A stretch of DNA of 64,000 nt from Loripinus fragilis (Eukaryota; Mollusca; Bivalvia; Lucinida; Lucinidae): NCBI GenBank assembly GCA_964019695.1, contig OZ026522.1:21692477-21756476 (forward strand). The letters run 5' to 3'. Under the pieces are notes generated by a model. That model was not told the DNA's origin and searched no databases. It worked only from the letters and a program-made list of their open reading frames with translations. A program made the translations under genes and the position numbers. Shown here piece by piece: positions 36,974-49,620 of this stretch. Positions within the stretch are counted from its first letter, which is position 1. The number at the start of each line of letters is the position of its first letter.

Positions 36974-37124
36974 TCATTCCAACATTTTGGGATACATGGC
37001 TAGGTGATTATTATCAAGATTTAGGCGACACGGTCAATATACCCTGCCATGGCCAAGGAGTACCTCCACCTACTACACACTGGTACCTCAACAGCCAGGA
37101 GTTGAATTCAAGTGATGCCCGCAG
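36974..37124 (+). CDS. sdk: Exon: Sidekick-type Ig domain 4, first half
   Basis: The exon lies between cattgcag and CGCAG|gtcagt and is 151 bp, phase 1 in and phase 2 out, with no ATG-initiated reading. It contains DTVNIPCHGQGVPPPTTHWYL, holding the first cysteine and the tryptophan of an Ig domain. Sidekick-2 Ig4 reads [20 protein letters not shown], an unusually close match across phyla. The split codon AG|G makes arginine, giving ARRYT with the next exon, again as in Sidekick. The sequon NSS lies near the 3' end. Confidence 0.87.
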
Positions 37125-37469
37125 GTCAGTATCATGTGGGCTGTGTTGTGAGAAAAAAATACATTCAGGGCTGACTGCTAGGTAAGATTCTAACCAGACC
37201 AATCAGCAATGGAAATAAGTTAAATATTTGAATTTGGTATTAGTAAGTTTAGCTTAAGTACTTTCCAATGGAGCTGGTCAGACATTTACGTGTTCCTTCT
37301 GCACCTCTGTTGTTGGAATGCACTGAATGTGGGTAACAGTCAGCTTTCAATAATTCTAATAGTGTGACTTCTTGAGTTGAAGTCTGTAAATGCGTTGTCA
37401 TTTTAGTATATTCTTCAAAGTAAAGTGGCCTATCAACTCACTGTCCACGAAATATACTGCTGAAAAATC

Positions 37470-38160
37470 CAAACTTTGCAAATGTGACTGATTGAGGATA
37501 ATATGGGTAAGGAGTTTGTTACTTTAAAGAAAAGCCGTGCAAATGTGAGTGATTAAGGGTAATATGGGGAAGGAGTGTGTTACTTTGAAGAAAAGCTGTG
37601 CAAATGTAAGCAATTGAGGGTAATATATGTAAGTAGTATGTTAATTTAAAGCAATTGAGGGTAATATGGGTATTTAGTTTGCATTGGTAAGTTCGGGGTC
37701 TTTCATGTAAATCAAACACCTATGTGTCTTGATCTACATCTGAACTAAGGGTGAGGTTGGTACACCGTTAATCCAGTTTAAGCCATCCAGTAAAATATTT
37801 TAACTGACCGTTCCAAGGCCTTCTTTTGTGGATCATTCTAATTATTTCTGTCTTGTTTTTTTATGCTTGTTAGCTGATGCCTTGTGGTCACCTGCTGGGA
37901 AAGGACTGACCTCTTGGTTCTCGTTTGTGATGTCTAATTGTGACGTTGTCACTTTCCCATTGGTGTCCTGGGTCAGGTGGGGTACTTGATTGCATCGATT
38001 CCTGATCTTTGCCCTCTTTCTTACTTTTAACGAAAAGCATTACAAATATGATTGATTGAGAGTAATATGGGTAAGGAATATGTGACTTTAAAGAAAAGCC
38101 TAGCGAATGTGAGTGGTTCGGAGAGTATGCACCTGTATGGGAGTGGTTCAGAGTAATGTT
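37470..38160. repeat. 61-bp minisatellite split by repeat family A
   Basis: Units with gtaatatgggtaaggagt, ttgttactttaaagaaaagc and cgtgcaaatgtgagtgatt run at 37490-37680 and resume at 38036-38160. Family A (37685-38030, + orientation: aaacacctatgtgtcttgat, aactgaccgttccaaggcct, gtggtcacctgctgggaaag) sits exactly between them. Confidence 0.8.
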
Positions 38161-38216
38161 ATTGAAAATAACAAAATGAGCAGTTCAGGTTTTTCAGAAA
38201 TAGATTTACACCCACA

Positions 38217-39283
38217 GTGACTGGAGCCAGTCTATAAACCACTGAATCTAACCATCGGCTATATAGGCGAACATTGTAATAATAAGAATACTACATCAAT
38301 GGCTGGAGGTCAGTCGTTAAAGTGTACAAATCATGAGTGCGAAACACGCGTGATTTCCTGCACACTGGATAAGGATATCTCAGATTTTACCCTGGGATAA
38401 AATTCTTATCTTACCCAAGCTATCTTACCCCGGATGTCAAGTAACGTCGCCATGTGAAATTGCATCTTCTCCTATTTAGGGACTTCTGGAAGCTTATTTT
38501 AGAATATATAAATAGATAAATAAATAAAAAAAACAGTGATGAGCAAGAAAACGAATCCGTTATTCATGTGAGGGTAGGATAGAAAAATCCGTCACTTGTG
38601 ATCACCGTTTGTCATCACTCGGCTAGCCTCGTGATGCCAATCGTCGATCCTCGGAACGGATTTTTCTATCCTACCCTCACACTGATGATGGATTCTTATA
38701 TTTTACACTTGTAGATGGTGATCTTTCAGCAACAAAGAAATGCCAGCATGAACCTATTTCGAGTCTAAAACAAATTATTGAACATATGAATGAGTCAATA
38801 AAGATTCCGCCATCTTGAGTTAGGTGTTATATTTCCTATTAGTCTTGTCTGGACTGAGTTTAAGTATTTTAGCATACTTCTAGAACGTCCACTAGTTGTA
38901 TTCATTGTTGTATGCCGTCTATTGCCAATATTTCAAGGCGGCACCTTATAGACGAAGTCATAAAAACAAACAGGGAGCCAGAATGATGTCCGATCAGTTA
39001 GTAAAATGATTTGTCAAGCAATAAACCACTTAGACTGGCTCCAGTCCTTAAAACAATGTTTCATCAATGTGCCATATCATATACTTGTAGCTAGTCTTAC
39101 TCTGATGGCTAGTCTTACTCTGATGGCTCTGTTTTAAGAGCCATCAGAGTAGGACTAGCTACAAGTATATGATATGGCACATTGATGAAAAATTGTTTTA
39201 AGGACTGGAGCCAGTCTATAAACCACTGAATCTAACCATCAGCTATATAGGCGAACATTGTAAGAATAAGAATACTACAGTGG
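38217..39283. mobile_element. Region between 77-bp direct repeats, with two hairpins
   Basis: The direct repeats 38219-38294 and 39204-39279 share actggagccagtctataaac, cactgaatctaaccatc and ggctatataggcgaacattg. Hairpin one (38567-38681) has perfect arms tgtgagggtaggatagaaaa plus atccgt. Hairpin two (39032-39217) has arms with agactggctccagtccttaa and atcatatacttgtagctag. Possibly a transposon duplication; the downstream end is about 55 bp from the Ig4/Ig5 exon. Confidence 0.55.
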
Positions 39284-39335
39284 ATAAATTTAAAGTGGAT
39301 TATACAACGATTCATTATTTGATTTTCTGTTTTAG

Positions 39336-39580
39336 GTACACAATACACAACAATGGTACTCTCCAGATATCTCAGCTGGACCCTGATCATGTTGGTGTCT
39401 ATCAATGTTTCCTAAGAAATGAGGCAGGAGAAGCATGGGCGTCTACTTGGTTGAGGCTTTACAATGCACCACCTCGCTTTATCCACCGCCCTGCAGTTAC
39501 CACTGTGATTGAGAATCAGGAGGTCAGGTTACCTTGTTTGACAGAGGGAATTCCAAAACCAGTAGTTGTTTGGGCATTCG
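39336..39580 (+). CDS. sdk: Exon: Sidekick-type Ig domain 4, second half, and Ig domain 5, first half
   Basis: The exon lies between ctgttttag and TTCG|gtaaat and is 245 bp, phase 2 in and phase 1 out. It begins with the E and F strands of Ig4 (GTLQISQLDPDHVGVYQCF, matching GGLQISGLVPDD and LQCFARNAAGE in Sidekick). It then runs through the linker APPRF into Ig5, with HRPAVTTVIENQEVRLPCL and GIPKPVVVWAFG. So the exon joins two adjacent Ig domains without an intron at the border, unlike the other borders of this gene. A 77-bp direct repeat and a long hairpin end about 55 bp upstream of the acceptor. Confidence 0.9.
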
Positions 39581-39860
39581 GTAAATTCTATTGTCTTATT
39601 AACGCATATCCAGAAGTTTACTTTTATATGAGCTTGAAGTCTGGTCATTATATCACTTAAACAGCATTAAAACCAACATCTAACAATATCAGTATTTGTT
39701 GACATTGTGAGCTTTTGGTTTTGTGGCTATTGAAGTGATATTATTAAAGGACTAAACAAAGGACATCGGGAGCTTTACATCTTGAGGCTTTTTAAGTGAT
39801 ATGGCGATGGAACTCCAAGCTACTGCGCTTTATATAATAACTCAGTTTTTGGTCAATGTG

Positions 39861-39948
39861 TGACTCATATTGTTGAGTGATGTATGTGTTAAGCCCAAAC
39901 CGTCCTTGGTTTGGGCTTAACACACACATTACTCAACAATATGAATCA
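39861..39948. repeat. Hairpin
   Basis: Arms of about 40 bp (left tgactcatattgttgagtga, then gtgttaagcccaaacc; right mirrored) around a six-base centre, with few mismatches. Confidence 0.8.
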
Positions 39949-40489
39949 TTATAATGACAGTTTGTCACCAAAGAGACATTATGAAATTAAATTCTAACTG
40001 TGATGGAACAATGAAAACGGATATTGACACACGGTATGTCGGTCATAAAAGTTTAAAAAGACTAGATTCAACCTGATTGAAACTTTTTCTGTTCTCACTA
40101 ACGTTAACGGAGATGCGCATTTTGGATATTTCCATTCTAGGAACTCATAAGTAGGACACAAATAGTTACATAGCCACCAATTGTTTACTGCAATCGACAT
40201 GTTATTATCAGGCCGGAAACAACATGTATAAAGTGAAATGGTTCAATTGTGATTAAAATATAGTATTATATGACTTTTTGGTTACTGTACAGGCGGCACC
40301 TCATGAATGCTTTATTTGGACTGGTCAACCTTAGACATAGATAAAAGCGGAAAATGAGGCGTGGTTTTATTCTTGCGCCATTACCTCAGTATAGACGCAA
40401 AACACATTATTTAGTCCTTAAAACGCCAGCTAAATAAATGCATCTAACATAAGCATGCTTATAAACTCTTTACCAAATTATAAATAAAA

Positions 40490-41330
40490 ATAGTAAGTGA
40501 GTATGATCAGGAAATACCACAATCACAAACCGCAGACAACCCCGTGGCACCGCGGGGAAGAGCTGCTCAACCATCACGAGACACCAGGAGGACAAATTAA
40601 GCAAAGCAACCAGCTCTCTCTTCCCAATCAAGATGATTGCAATACTAGAATGGACACAAAGTAACGTACAACAAAACATAGAACAATAACAGACTCCCAC
40701 AATGAGAGTAACAGTTAACAAGAAGTCAACAACAACAGAACCACCGCCTTAGAACGGACAGCAGCCTAAGCCACCAGGGGGGGTGCTTAAATGCATTTTA
40801 CTGGTACCAAATCTTCCCCCTAGATTCTGCTGTTGTTGAAGTACAAGAAATGTTCAGCTCGCATGGAGGCCATCTAACTAATACAATGTATAATCATGGA
40901 GAAACACTCTAATTAAATTAACACACCATGATGAAACAAAGAAAAGGACTCATGACTCACAGATAGTCAGTGCTAAAGAAAAACCTCAAGTTGAGCCACG
41001 GTGGGTCCAGCTACAGATAAGCATCAGGCACCAACCTACCGATTAAAGCTTTACGTCAGAGCCGTCAAAGAGTCTGAGGCCTGACCCACCGTCGTGCAAT
41101 TAAAGAGGAAACCATAGCTATAAATCATGATTGGGTTTAAAACTAGGCATGCAGACTGTCGCATGATATCCAAGTTATATCCAACCCTTATATAACGTTT
41201 TACTATCTTTTTGAATTGATCACTAAAATAAGGTTTTCCAACAATTCGTTTGAATTTATAAACTAAATCACCATAAAATATAGGTTCTGATTTCCCTTCC
41301 TAAGTAAATGAAATAGCCGAACCACGCCCA
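40490..41330 (-). pseudogene. Repeat family B joined to an RT element relic
   Basis: 40490-40800 is family B without the MITE that interrupts the 22.2 kb copy. From 40990 the minus strand matches the RT element's 3' part (ctgaggcctgacccaccgtc, gtgcaattaaagaggaaa, catgattgggttt; compare 13365-13445). The frequent adjacency of B and RT pieces suggests they belong to one retroelement. Confidence 0.6.
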
Positions 41331-41334
41331 GATA

Positions 41335-42440
41335 TTAATATTAAAGTTGCCACCTTTACAATAAGCAAAATGTATATTAATAACTTATCTAGTATGAGTC
41401 ATGTGGCTGGTAAGAGGCAAAACAGCCTGTTTAGTCATTGCGTTTTCTTCAATTTATCAGAAATCGATGTAACACATAATGCTGCAATGCTGTCCGTGCG
41501 CGGATCTAGAGAAGGGCGTGGGGTGCTGGATATCTCCATAAAAATGGTTTGTTATGTTAGGGCTTGTGGTAATGATCCCCCCTTTGAAACTACACAGCCA
41601 ACATTTAGTGTTGGGCCATCATTATTTACTGGGGTATATGTGTTTTCTGGGGACTACTGGTATGGACACGATATCCCTTCTGTAAAATAAATTATTTACT
41701 AAAAAGCTATCTGGATCAGCACACGCTGTCTTAAAGAAGACCCTGTTGTTTAGAGTAGATAGATACACGAGGTCGTGTGTGCCCATAATTATCTTCTCAC
41801 AGTTTACCTACATAACTGCTTATATTCGAGGAGTAAAACAATATGAAGAGAAAACAATTGAGATGCCAAATAAAAAAAAATCGATTTCAGAGGGAAAACT
41901 AATGAGTTTAAAAGCCAAATCAACATTGCAATTCGTGTAGTCATAATTTCGAATTAAAGGAGTCAAATAAACAGACAAAATCGATATTTAGAAATGTCAT
42001 CTCATAAGTAGGTAATGAGATTGCAAAGTAAATCGATATCTTCTCAAGAAATATCAGTGTCATATAATTTTTTGACGAACCTGTTTTGGTTTCTTATGTG
42101 TCTATTATCCTGTTGCCAGTTCAGGACATGTTTAAGACAACATAGTTATGTTTTTCATTTGTTGTCATGCGCGGGTCCAGAATGTCTCAATAGGGAGTCA
42201 TGGAGTTACCTGATAGCGCTATTTATATCAACTTATTTGACAGAGAGTGGGCGATTTCAAGAAAAATTAAAAATCATCATCTACCAAGTGAAACGCTGGC
42301 GGGCCTATGATTGCCCAACAGTTGATGCTAGTTAAGTCCTAGGGGTCCAGATCGATACTCTTAAAGAAATCTATAGTTTTGTTATTTTCCAGGGGTGTCT
42401 GGACCCTGAGTACCCAATTACGCGCATGATTGTATTTCAG
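41335..42440. other. Intron sequence without recognised features
   Basis: Open frames of 106 codons at 41370-41690 and 42015-42335 have no recognisable domain and no splice fit to the neighbouring exons; treated as non-coding. Confidence 0.45.
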
Positions 42441-42608
42441 ATACTGGAAAAGGATTTGTTGATATCGTGCCTGGCGGGCGTAGACTAATTATAGATGGCC
42501 ATGAACTCTTGATCACTCAAGCTAAAGGAAAGGACTCTGGGTTGTACCGCTGTAATGCTAGCAACAGTCAGGGATTTGTCAGCGCCCATGTTGGACTTTC
42601 TGTATTTG
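42441..42608 (+). CDS. sdk: Exon: Sidekick-type Ig domain 5, second half
   Basis: The exon lies between tgtatttcag and TTTG|gtacga and is 168 bp, phase 1 on both sides. It encodes HELLITQAKGKDSGLYRCN with the DSGLYRC motif (second Ig cysteine), then ASNSQGFVSAHVGLSVFG. This fits Sidekick Ig5 ([25 protein letters not shown]). It contains one sequon, NAS. No ATG lies before the motif, so it is best recognised through the upstream exon and the phase. Confidence 0.86.
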
Positions 42609-42849
42609 GTACGACATACAAGCGTTTACTACATATTAGATGAACTCTTTTGCAAACCAAAAATTGCTCATGAAAATGACTTAGATCTATTACACCTTTT
42701 GTTGATGTTTTACACCAAATATATCTCACAACGCAAAAAAATTCAGATGAATGCTGTTACAACATGGGTAGGAAATAAAATATACAGAACAGACAATGCT
42801 TATAAGAACATCTAATGTTTTTTTCCAGTTCCGTATCTGGAGGCTGAAA

Positions 42850-43260
42850 AATGGTCTAAATAATCTAGAAAAACGGATCCTTTTGAAATAGAGAGAACCT
42901 ACAACATAAGAAAATATCAGTCTCAGTTTTGTTGAGTCTGTTCATATGAACTTCTGGAAAGTGTAGCTATTCTCATGCTCCTAATTCATAAGAACTAATG
43001 AAAAATGTTACAAGTCTCACGCCCCTAGCACCGACTTATATGGTATTCTGCTTTCTGTCACACAGCACAAAGACAGCTGTTGTGACCTCTAAATAATCTG
43101 GAAAGACGGATGCTTCAGAAATAGAGAGAAGCTACAATAAAAGAAAACAGCAAACTCATGAGAACTAATGGAAAGTGCAACAATTCTCATGCCCCCTAGC
43201 ACCCGCTTAAGTCGTATTCTGCTTTCTGTCAGAAGCCAATATTCCTGAAGGACCAGAGTA
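42850..43260. repeat. Family C repeat, two tandem copies of about 240 bp
   Basis: Copies at 42850-43080 and 43085-43235 share aaataatct(a/g)gaaa, cggat, agaaatagagagaa, agaactaatg, attctcatgc, cccctagcac and gtattctgctttctgtca. Confidence 0.7.
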
Positions 43261-44367
43261 TGAAATATAAAAGTAATAATAATAATTAAAAAAGTAGCAA
43301 GTTATCCATTCATTGTAAACTATTGGTTTTATAGTGTTAAATGACAATTAAAGTAAAATGTACCGATTCACTCTGATCTTATGCTTTAATTCACGTGCAC
43401 AGTTTTGTCAGAGCTGCTCGCACACATAAAATTAATACATAGACGACGGGGTGGGTAGTCACAAAGTTTTTGTTTGGATATTCTGTACGCAAAAAAGTCC
43501 GGCTTCTTTTCCACAACGATGCTTTAAGCGAAAGTAATTAGAGATTTCTCTGTATTTTTTTTATCTTAACCCAGAAAGTTATACACCATTTTCCTGCCAA
43601 CGTATTTCCCAATCTCACAATGCCAGAATATTCTCATAAAGCTTCTTACATTGAGTACAGACTATGTCACAACATTTTTAGTGGCGAAGATCGAGCCTGA
43701 ATTATAGAAATAAACTGTACAGACGACATTTTTTTCTTTGTGACAGAGTTTGTAATCAAAATACGAAAACTGGTAGTGTTTGATCGGAAAAAATATGGGC
43801 TGGAATATGGTGTATACCTTTCTGGGTATAGATGAGAAAACATTGAAAAACAAACTTACATTCGATCAGAATGTCCATACAGTGTATTTGAACATCCATG
43901 CAGAGTATCCAAACAAAAACCATGTAAATACCCACCCTGAGATGAGATATGTAGAATAGACTGTAAACAGCGTGTCACATTTGATGGCTTGGTAAACTTT
44001 TTTTATCACATGACGTAAATGATATTAAATAGATAACGTCTTGTCATAAATAATGATACGACCAATTGTTGCATAACACTTTTGGAGGGAACAAGTAACG
44101 TCATGACGACGTCCATTACAGCAATGCTATTTTTCATAAATAAACTCATATAAATTCATTTAAGGTGATAAACTGCATTTAAACGGTAATATGATTAACA
44201 GAATCTTACACTCGTTATCGTTTCATATAACATTTCTTAAACTCTGCAAAGGCTTGTCTAATAAATTTTATATGAAATAATCACTCGTGTAGGAAATGAC
44301 TATAAGAACATTATATGCAATAAGTACCAACACTTCATAAACTATCCAATTGATTGTGTTTTTTCAG
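43261..44367. other. Intron sequence without recognised features
   Basis: AT-rich, no coding frame compatible with the splicing phases of the neighbouring exons, and no named repeat. Confidence 0.45.
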
Positions 44368-44670
44368 ATCAAACCCAGATGATAAGGTCACCACATAACT
44401 TAACTGTTATCATGGGCACAGATGCTGAATTACCATGCGTAGCGTCATATGACCACTTGTTGTTAACAAGTATGAATTATACCTGGTACTATCAGGCCAG
44501 TGATCAAGGCCATAAGCAGGTTGTCAAAATAGGTAGAGACAGGGCATTTTTAATGCATGAAGGGACAATGAGAATATTAAGGATCAATAGAAATGACAGT
44601 GGAATTTATACGTGTGATGTTAGTTCTCCTGGTGGTAATTACTCTAGGTCAGCTACTCTAAAAGTCATAG
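44368..44670 (+). CDS. sdk: Exon: Sidekick-type Ig domain 6
   Basis: The exon lies between gtgttttttcag and CATAG|gtgagt and is 303 bp, phase 1 on both sides, coding one full Ig domain. It has the first cysteine in AELPCVASY, tryptophan in YTWYYQ, and DSGIYTCDVSSPGGNYSRS with the second cysteine. Sidekick-2 Ig6 ends ISAGGNDSRSAHLRV; here it is SSPGGNYSRSATLKV, which is the strongest single link to Sidekick. Sequons NLT, NYT, NDS and NYS are present. In Sidekick the next residues start FN3-1 (a LPHAPE-like linker). Here the next recognised exon encodes a MAM domain instead. Confidence 0.92.
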
Positions 44671-45596
44671 GTGAGTGGTAACCTGATCGTGTTGTTATAA
44701 ATTGTCCGTTAATTATACAATCTTGCACGAGGGCTCATGTTTTATTGAATTTAACGCCAAATTGAGGAAAAGAGATACAATGCAAAGCTTGCTCAGTATT
44801 TTATCAATTTTAACGACGATCTTAGTGTATTCAATGATGCAGGAGTAAAATGTTAGATTTTATTTATCATATGACATTAAAATCACTTTGCAATCTTTCA
44901 AAGATCGTTTTTGGCGTGTCAAACGTTAGGGCTTACACATAATACATTAGGAATGTATTTGTTTATCATATAATTCAAAGGGTCAAAGATATAAATTTTT
45001 AAACAAGCATGTACTTCAGTCGTTTAAGGTGTCATTTATATTAGCTAAAAACCCAGATCTTGATTAGATGCCTTGTTAGAGGCATTATCGCACATCATGG
45101 GCCAAGAGTCAAACACTCGCATCTTTGATTTTTACATTTTTCAGGAGAGACAAAAAACTGAATAACTTTTGCTAGGAGTGTCCTATATTGCTGAAAGTCA
45201 GACATGATTATATTTAATAACATCCAAGTTCACTGTTATTCGTGTTTTGAACTTCCAATAAAGATTTCACGGTCATTATGAAGAGTTTCAATTGAGTTTC
45301 GTCATTTTGACCATTTTCTTTTGTAAAAAACCATCTACTTACGACATTTGGAGCATCTTCGTCATGGCAAAACCTCGTATCTCAGTAAAATTAGCACCAA
45401 AATAATGGAATTGTTCAAAGATACTATATTTTAAAGCATGATTGATGCTTTTTAAGGGGGTTCGAATTGTTCTAGAGCTTCGAGAATTCGACAGAATGCG
45501 GGCCATGTGTTTGGTATTCCCACGTTGACAAAAAGTCGTTTTAATAAAAATTAGAGATACTAGGTTTTGACTCCTGACCAATGACATGCAATATGC
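44671..45596. other. Intron sequence without recognised features
   Basis: No repeat or coding signal recognised between the Ig6 donor and the long-inverted-repeat element. Confidence 0.45.
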
Positions 45597-45723
45597 ATCA
45601 AAATCTTATGCATTGGCCCATGTTTAGAAATGAATAATGTGAAAGTCACCTGAAATGTAATGTTCATTAAATTTCAAGGACTTGCATTGGAAATGTAAAT
45701 ATCAGTGTTTGCAACATTTCAAA

Positions 45724-45851
45724 GCTTTGTCCTCACCGACGTCATTGCATTGTGTCCTTGAGAAAGACACATTTATCCTAGCTTAGTACTGGTTCAACCC
45801 AGGAAGACCCCTTCCTACATAACTGAAAGATTGTTGATGGGACGTAAAGAT
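45724..45851 (+). mobile_element. SINE-1 relic in the left arm
   Basis: Headless SINE-1: cctcaccgacgtcattgcat, agcttagtactggttcaacc, ctgaaagattgttgatggga then cgtaaagattcaaa. Its mirror copy is at 49490-49620. Confidence 0.75.
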
Positions 45852-48271
45852 TCAAAGTTCACAAATCAAGGCCTTGTATTGGAAATGTAAATATCAGTGT
45901 CTGCAACATTTCAAAACCTTGCACTAGAAATGTAAATATCAGTGTTTGTATCATGTTATGTTGCAAACACTGATTTAAACATTTCCAATGCAATGCCTTG
46001 AAATTTAATGAACCATTGCATTTGAGATGCCTCTTACACCTTCATGAATAGATCAAGTTAAGCCAAGCCCACATATGCGTGGTTTAGATTGACCAACGTC
46101 AATGAAAAAGTCAATAAGCAATGCTTATTGGATACTCCCACACAGTAAGGGTCAGTGAAAAAACTTAGTTTTGGCAAGTGATAGTTCAAACCAGCAGACC
46201 CTAGTTTTGAAAAAATGATTTCAGTAGAATCTGTGAAAACAAGATTTCAGTAGAATCTGTACACAAAATTATTCACACCTGAAAGCTCTATACGAGGGCT
46301 GTTCAATATGAATGCAAATAGCCTCATAACTTTCGTCACATACATGCTACGACAAAATGGTATACGTTTCTATAAAGGATTATATGTCACCCTTAAACTG
46401 GAGCCAAACTTAAAGAAAAATACCGTTTACTTATCGAGTTATAGCCCTTTGAGTGAGAGTCGCTTTAGTATACTAATAAACTCAATGCTTTGAACATACC
46501 AGTGATATAGACGAGCATATAATTCTTCCATAAATTGGTGAAATTTCCTGAAATTTTAAGGAAGTATCCCCATATACTAATATAATGGTTCTGTAAAATT
46601 TGCGAAAATCCGACACGTTTTTGAAAAATTACATCGAATCGTTTTCACTAACGTCTCCTTATGTCTGCAAATAAATGGTAAACAAAACACCACCTTTTCA
46701 GTTTTCAGTCAAACTTTTCTCTAACAAAATGCGCGAAGCAACATTTAAACTAGTTTTAACTCAAAGACAATATGTTTATCGCTCATTCTGAGTTGTTGCT
46801 ACAAACCATTGAAGGATAGTGGGTAATTTTTAAACGCTGAAAATCATTTTTGATAAGTCAAAACTGCCTTAAGTGAAGGGGCTATAGAACTTATACTTAA
46901 TTTTTGTTGCCAAAACACTGCGGTTTTAGTCTAAATTTGAATGTTAACTTTAAGTTCAACCAAAAAAAAAGCATTATTTACAATAAAATTACCCACCTGG
47001 TCTTGAGGACTAGGCACATTGGACATAATTTAATTAATGTAAACACGTCATCAAGAAGCTTAAAAATGCTTCCAAAATCATATAAAATGTGATATCTCTG
47101 TAAATAGAGGACGGAGCATTTTGAAAACTTCCTTATGACATATTTAGTATGTTTTAAGCAAAGAGCAAAGAAAAAGACACAGCGATATTCATTATTGCAT
47201 CACCAGTAGATAAATCAAAGTGACGTTTATCATAAAATTAATGACGTCACAAACGTGCCTGTTTACTCGAGATTGATGCAGGATTATATAAACTTTTTCC
47301 TGTAAGTAACTTTGTCAATGTACCTTAAACATCTAAAATTTGGTGCCATCTTGTTTCAAACTTACAAAGATATGACACTTTATCCGCACATGTACCAAAA
47401 CGTGTATGGCAATTTGCTTCAGAAAAACCTCAATATACAGGAATGGCATTTATATAAGTGTCTGTAACTCGAGACATATAGTGAGTGTTTCATAATGTTT
47501 GGTGCCATTTTAAAAGGCGACAGATAGTTCTTTCCAGAAAGGTAGGAGATTTTGTTGTAGCATATATGTGAAGATATATCGTCTAATATCTATCTGCGTA
47601 AATACGGACGATATTTACATGCCCACTTTTCATAAGAAATTATCGTTGTTTGGCAGGAGTTATACATTTAGGTACCAGACTTTATACTTGCGTAATGCCT
47701 TGGCTGTACCCTACAACAAGAGAACAGACGATATATGGTCTGAAAACCAGGCAACTAAGCAAGGATGCATGTGACCAAAATTCGGATAAATACGGATGAG
47801 GTAGGGAAAGTACTGACATAGACATGGAGAATACGGACATATACAATTTCCATTAGGGTAAACACAGACAATGTTTAGACTTATTGCATAGGTAATTTTG
47901 AAAGACTGTTGAAGCGTTCTTTTTTTTATTCTGGCGCCTTTTAATTTTGATGCATCGGGGAACATGGTTTGATTTTCACCAAATATTGTGGTGCCCAGGC
48001 ATGCTATCCTTCAAACATTCTGTACAAATGACACAGCCTTGTTGACCTGAGGTAGCATGTAATAATGGCTATGAAGATTCAGAACCATGCTTTTTGTTAT
48101 CTTAATATATTAAAAATGGTCTTCAACCTGCATTCCCATATCTATGTTTGATCTAAAATAAACGTTTTGCTAAAACAATCAAGAAAATTATATCAGTGCG
48201 AAGAGAAAATCAGAGAAAAAGCACTGCGTCCGTATTTTCCCGACATACAAAAATCGACTGGTAAAATACGA

Positions 48272-48378
48272 AATAGATAAAGGATACTTTTCCGAGGCTT
48301 TCTTGTTTAAACCGCGAGGTGGGCGTAGCCCACCGAGCGGTTTAAACAGAAAGCTAAGAAAGAATCCTTTATCTAGCT
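48272..48378. repeat. Hairpin
   Basis: The left arm tagataaaggatacttttcc and gtttaaaccgcgaggtgggc pair with gcccaccgagcggtttaaac and gaatcctttatcta. Confidence 0.75.
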
Positions 48379-49489
48379 TGTAGTATGGCGCAGGCGCAAA
48401 TAAACACGTGTTACTGACACCTGACGAAATTTACCTTCGCTCCTCCCTGCATTCGGCCTAAGCTGCCAATTATATTACATTTACCTACGGGATAATGTGT
48501 CGCTTTTTAGTAAGTTACCGCCTACATCGTTGTTTAACTAAACTTGGAAGTTAGAGTACGGTTTTAAGCTCCTCCTTCGTCGTTATTCTGGGGTGTCTGA
48601 TTTAAACATCAGCTAAGATCAAAGAAAAAAGCATCGGCCATACTACAAGGACACTTTATATTTCAAGTAACTGGATCGAAATGGGTTTCATTATTGATGA
48701 AAAATATGATGAAAATGAAACTTGAAAAGTCCAATCTTTAGTTAATCAATTTAATGCAATGAAATACACGTTTTATGACTGAATTCATGCACTGAAAATA
48801 TTTCTTCCGACAGATGAAACTTTGTGATATTCTCAAAGAATCTGGATTATGCAGGGGTAGTCCCACTGGGGGAAGAAAAATCCTCATTGCAGAGGATCAT
48901 AATTAAGTGGTATATGGGTGGAGAAGAGCCGAAAAGACACTTTTGAAAGCTGAAATAAAGCATTTCTTTGTCACAGACCTGTGTTCTTGGACATGTGAAT
49001 TGTAAGGCATCTGTCCGTATTAACCCACCTGTCCGTATTTACCCGTATTGACCCTACTTATTTTTATTTTTTATTATCAGTCAAGTATTAATTTTTATTG
49101 TCACTTAACTTGGTAGGTTTTCAGAATATTTTGAATTAATATTAGACAAAACGGAGGTTATGAAGTAGCTAATTTTCTGCGCTAAACGTCATGACAATGC
49201 TTGTTCAACGTCAGGCAAACGTCAGTAATGTCAGTCAGTGGATGTCATTGACGTTGGTCAATCTTAACCGTCATATGTGGGCGTGGTTTATTTCGATCTA
49301 TTGATGAAGTTGTAAAAGTCATCTTAAATGTAATGGTTCATTAAATTTCAAGGCTTTGCATTGGAAATTTAAATATCAGTGTTTGCAACATAACATGATG
49401 CAAACACTAATATTTACATTTCTAATGCAAGGTTTTGAAATGTTGCAGACACTGATATTTACATTTCCAATGCAAGACCTTGGTTTGTT

Positions 49490-49620
49490 AACTTTGATTC
49501 TTTACGTCCCATCAACAATCTTTCAGTTATGTAGGGAGGGGTCTTCCTGGGTTGAACAAGTACTAAGCTAGTATATATGTGTTTTCCTCAAGGACACAAT
49601 GCAGTGACGTCAGTGAGGAC
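49490..49620 (-). mobile_element. SINE-1 relic in the right arm
   Basis: Reverse of the copy at 45724: tttacgtcccatcaacaatc, cttcctgggttgaacaagta and acaatgcagtgacgtcagtg. Confidence 0.75.

Noticed and set aside
41370..42335. Two 106-codon frames between Ig5 exon halves
   Set aside because: No recognisable domain, no fitting splice sites, and they would disrupt an Ig domain completed by the flanking exons.
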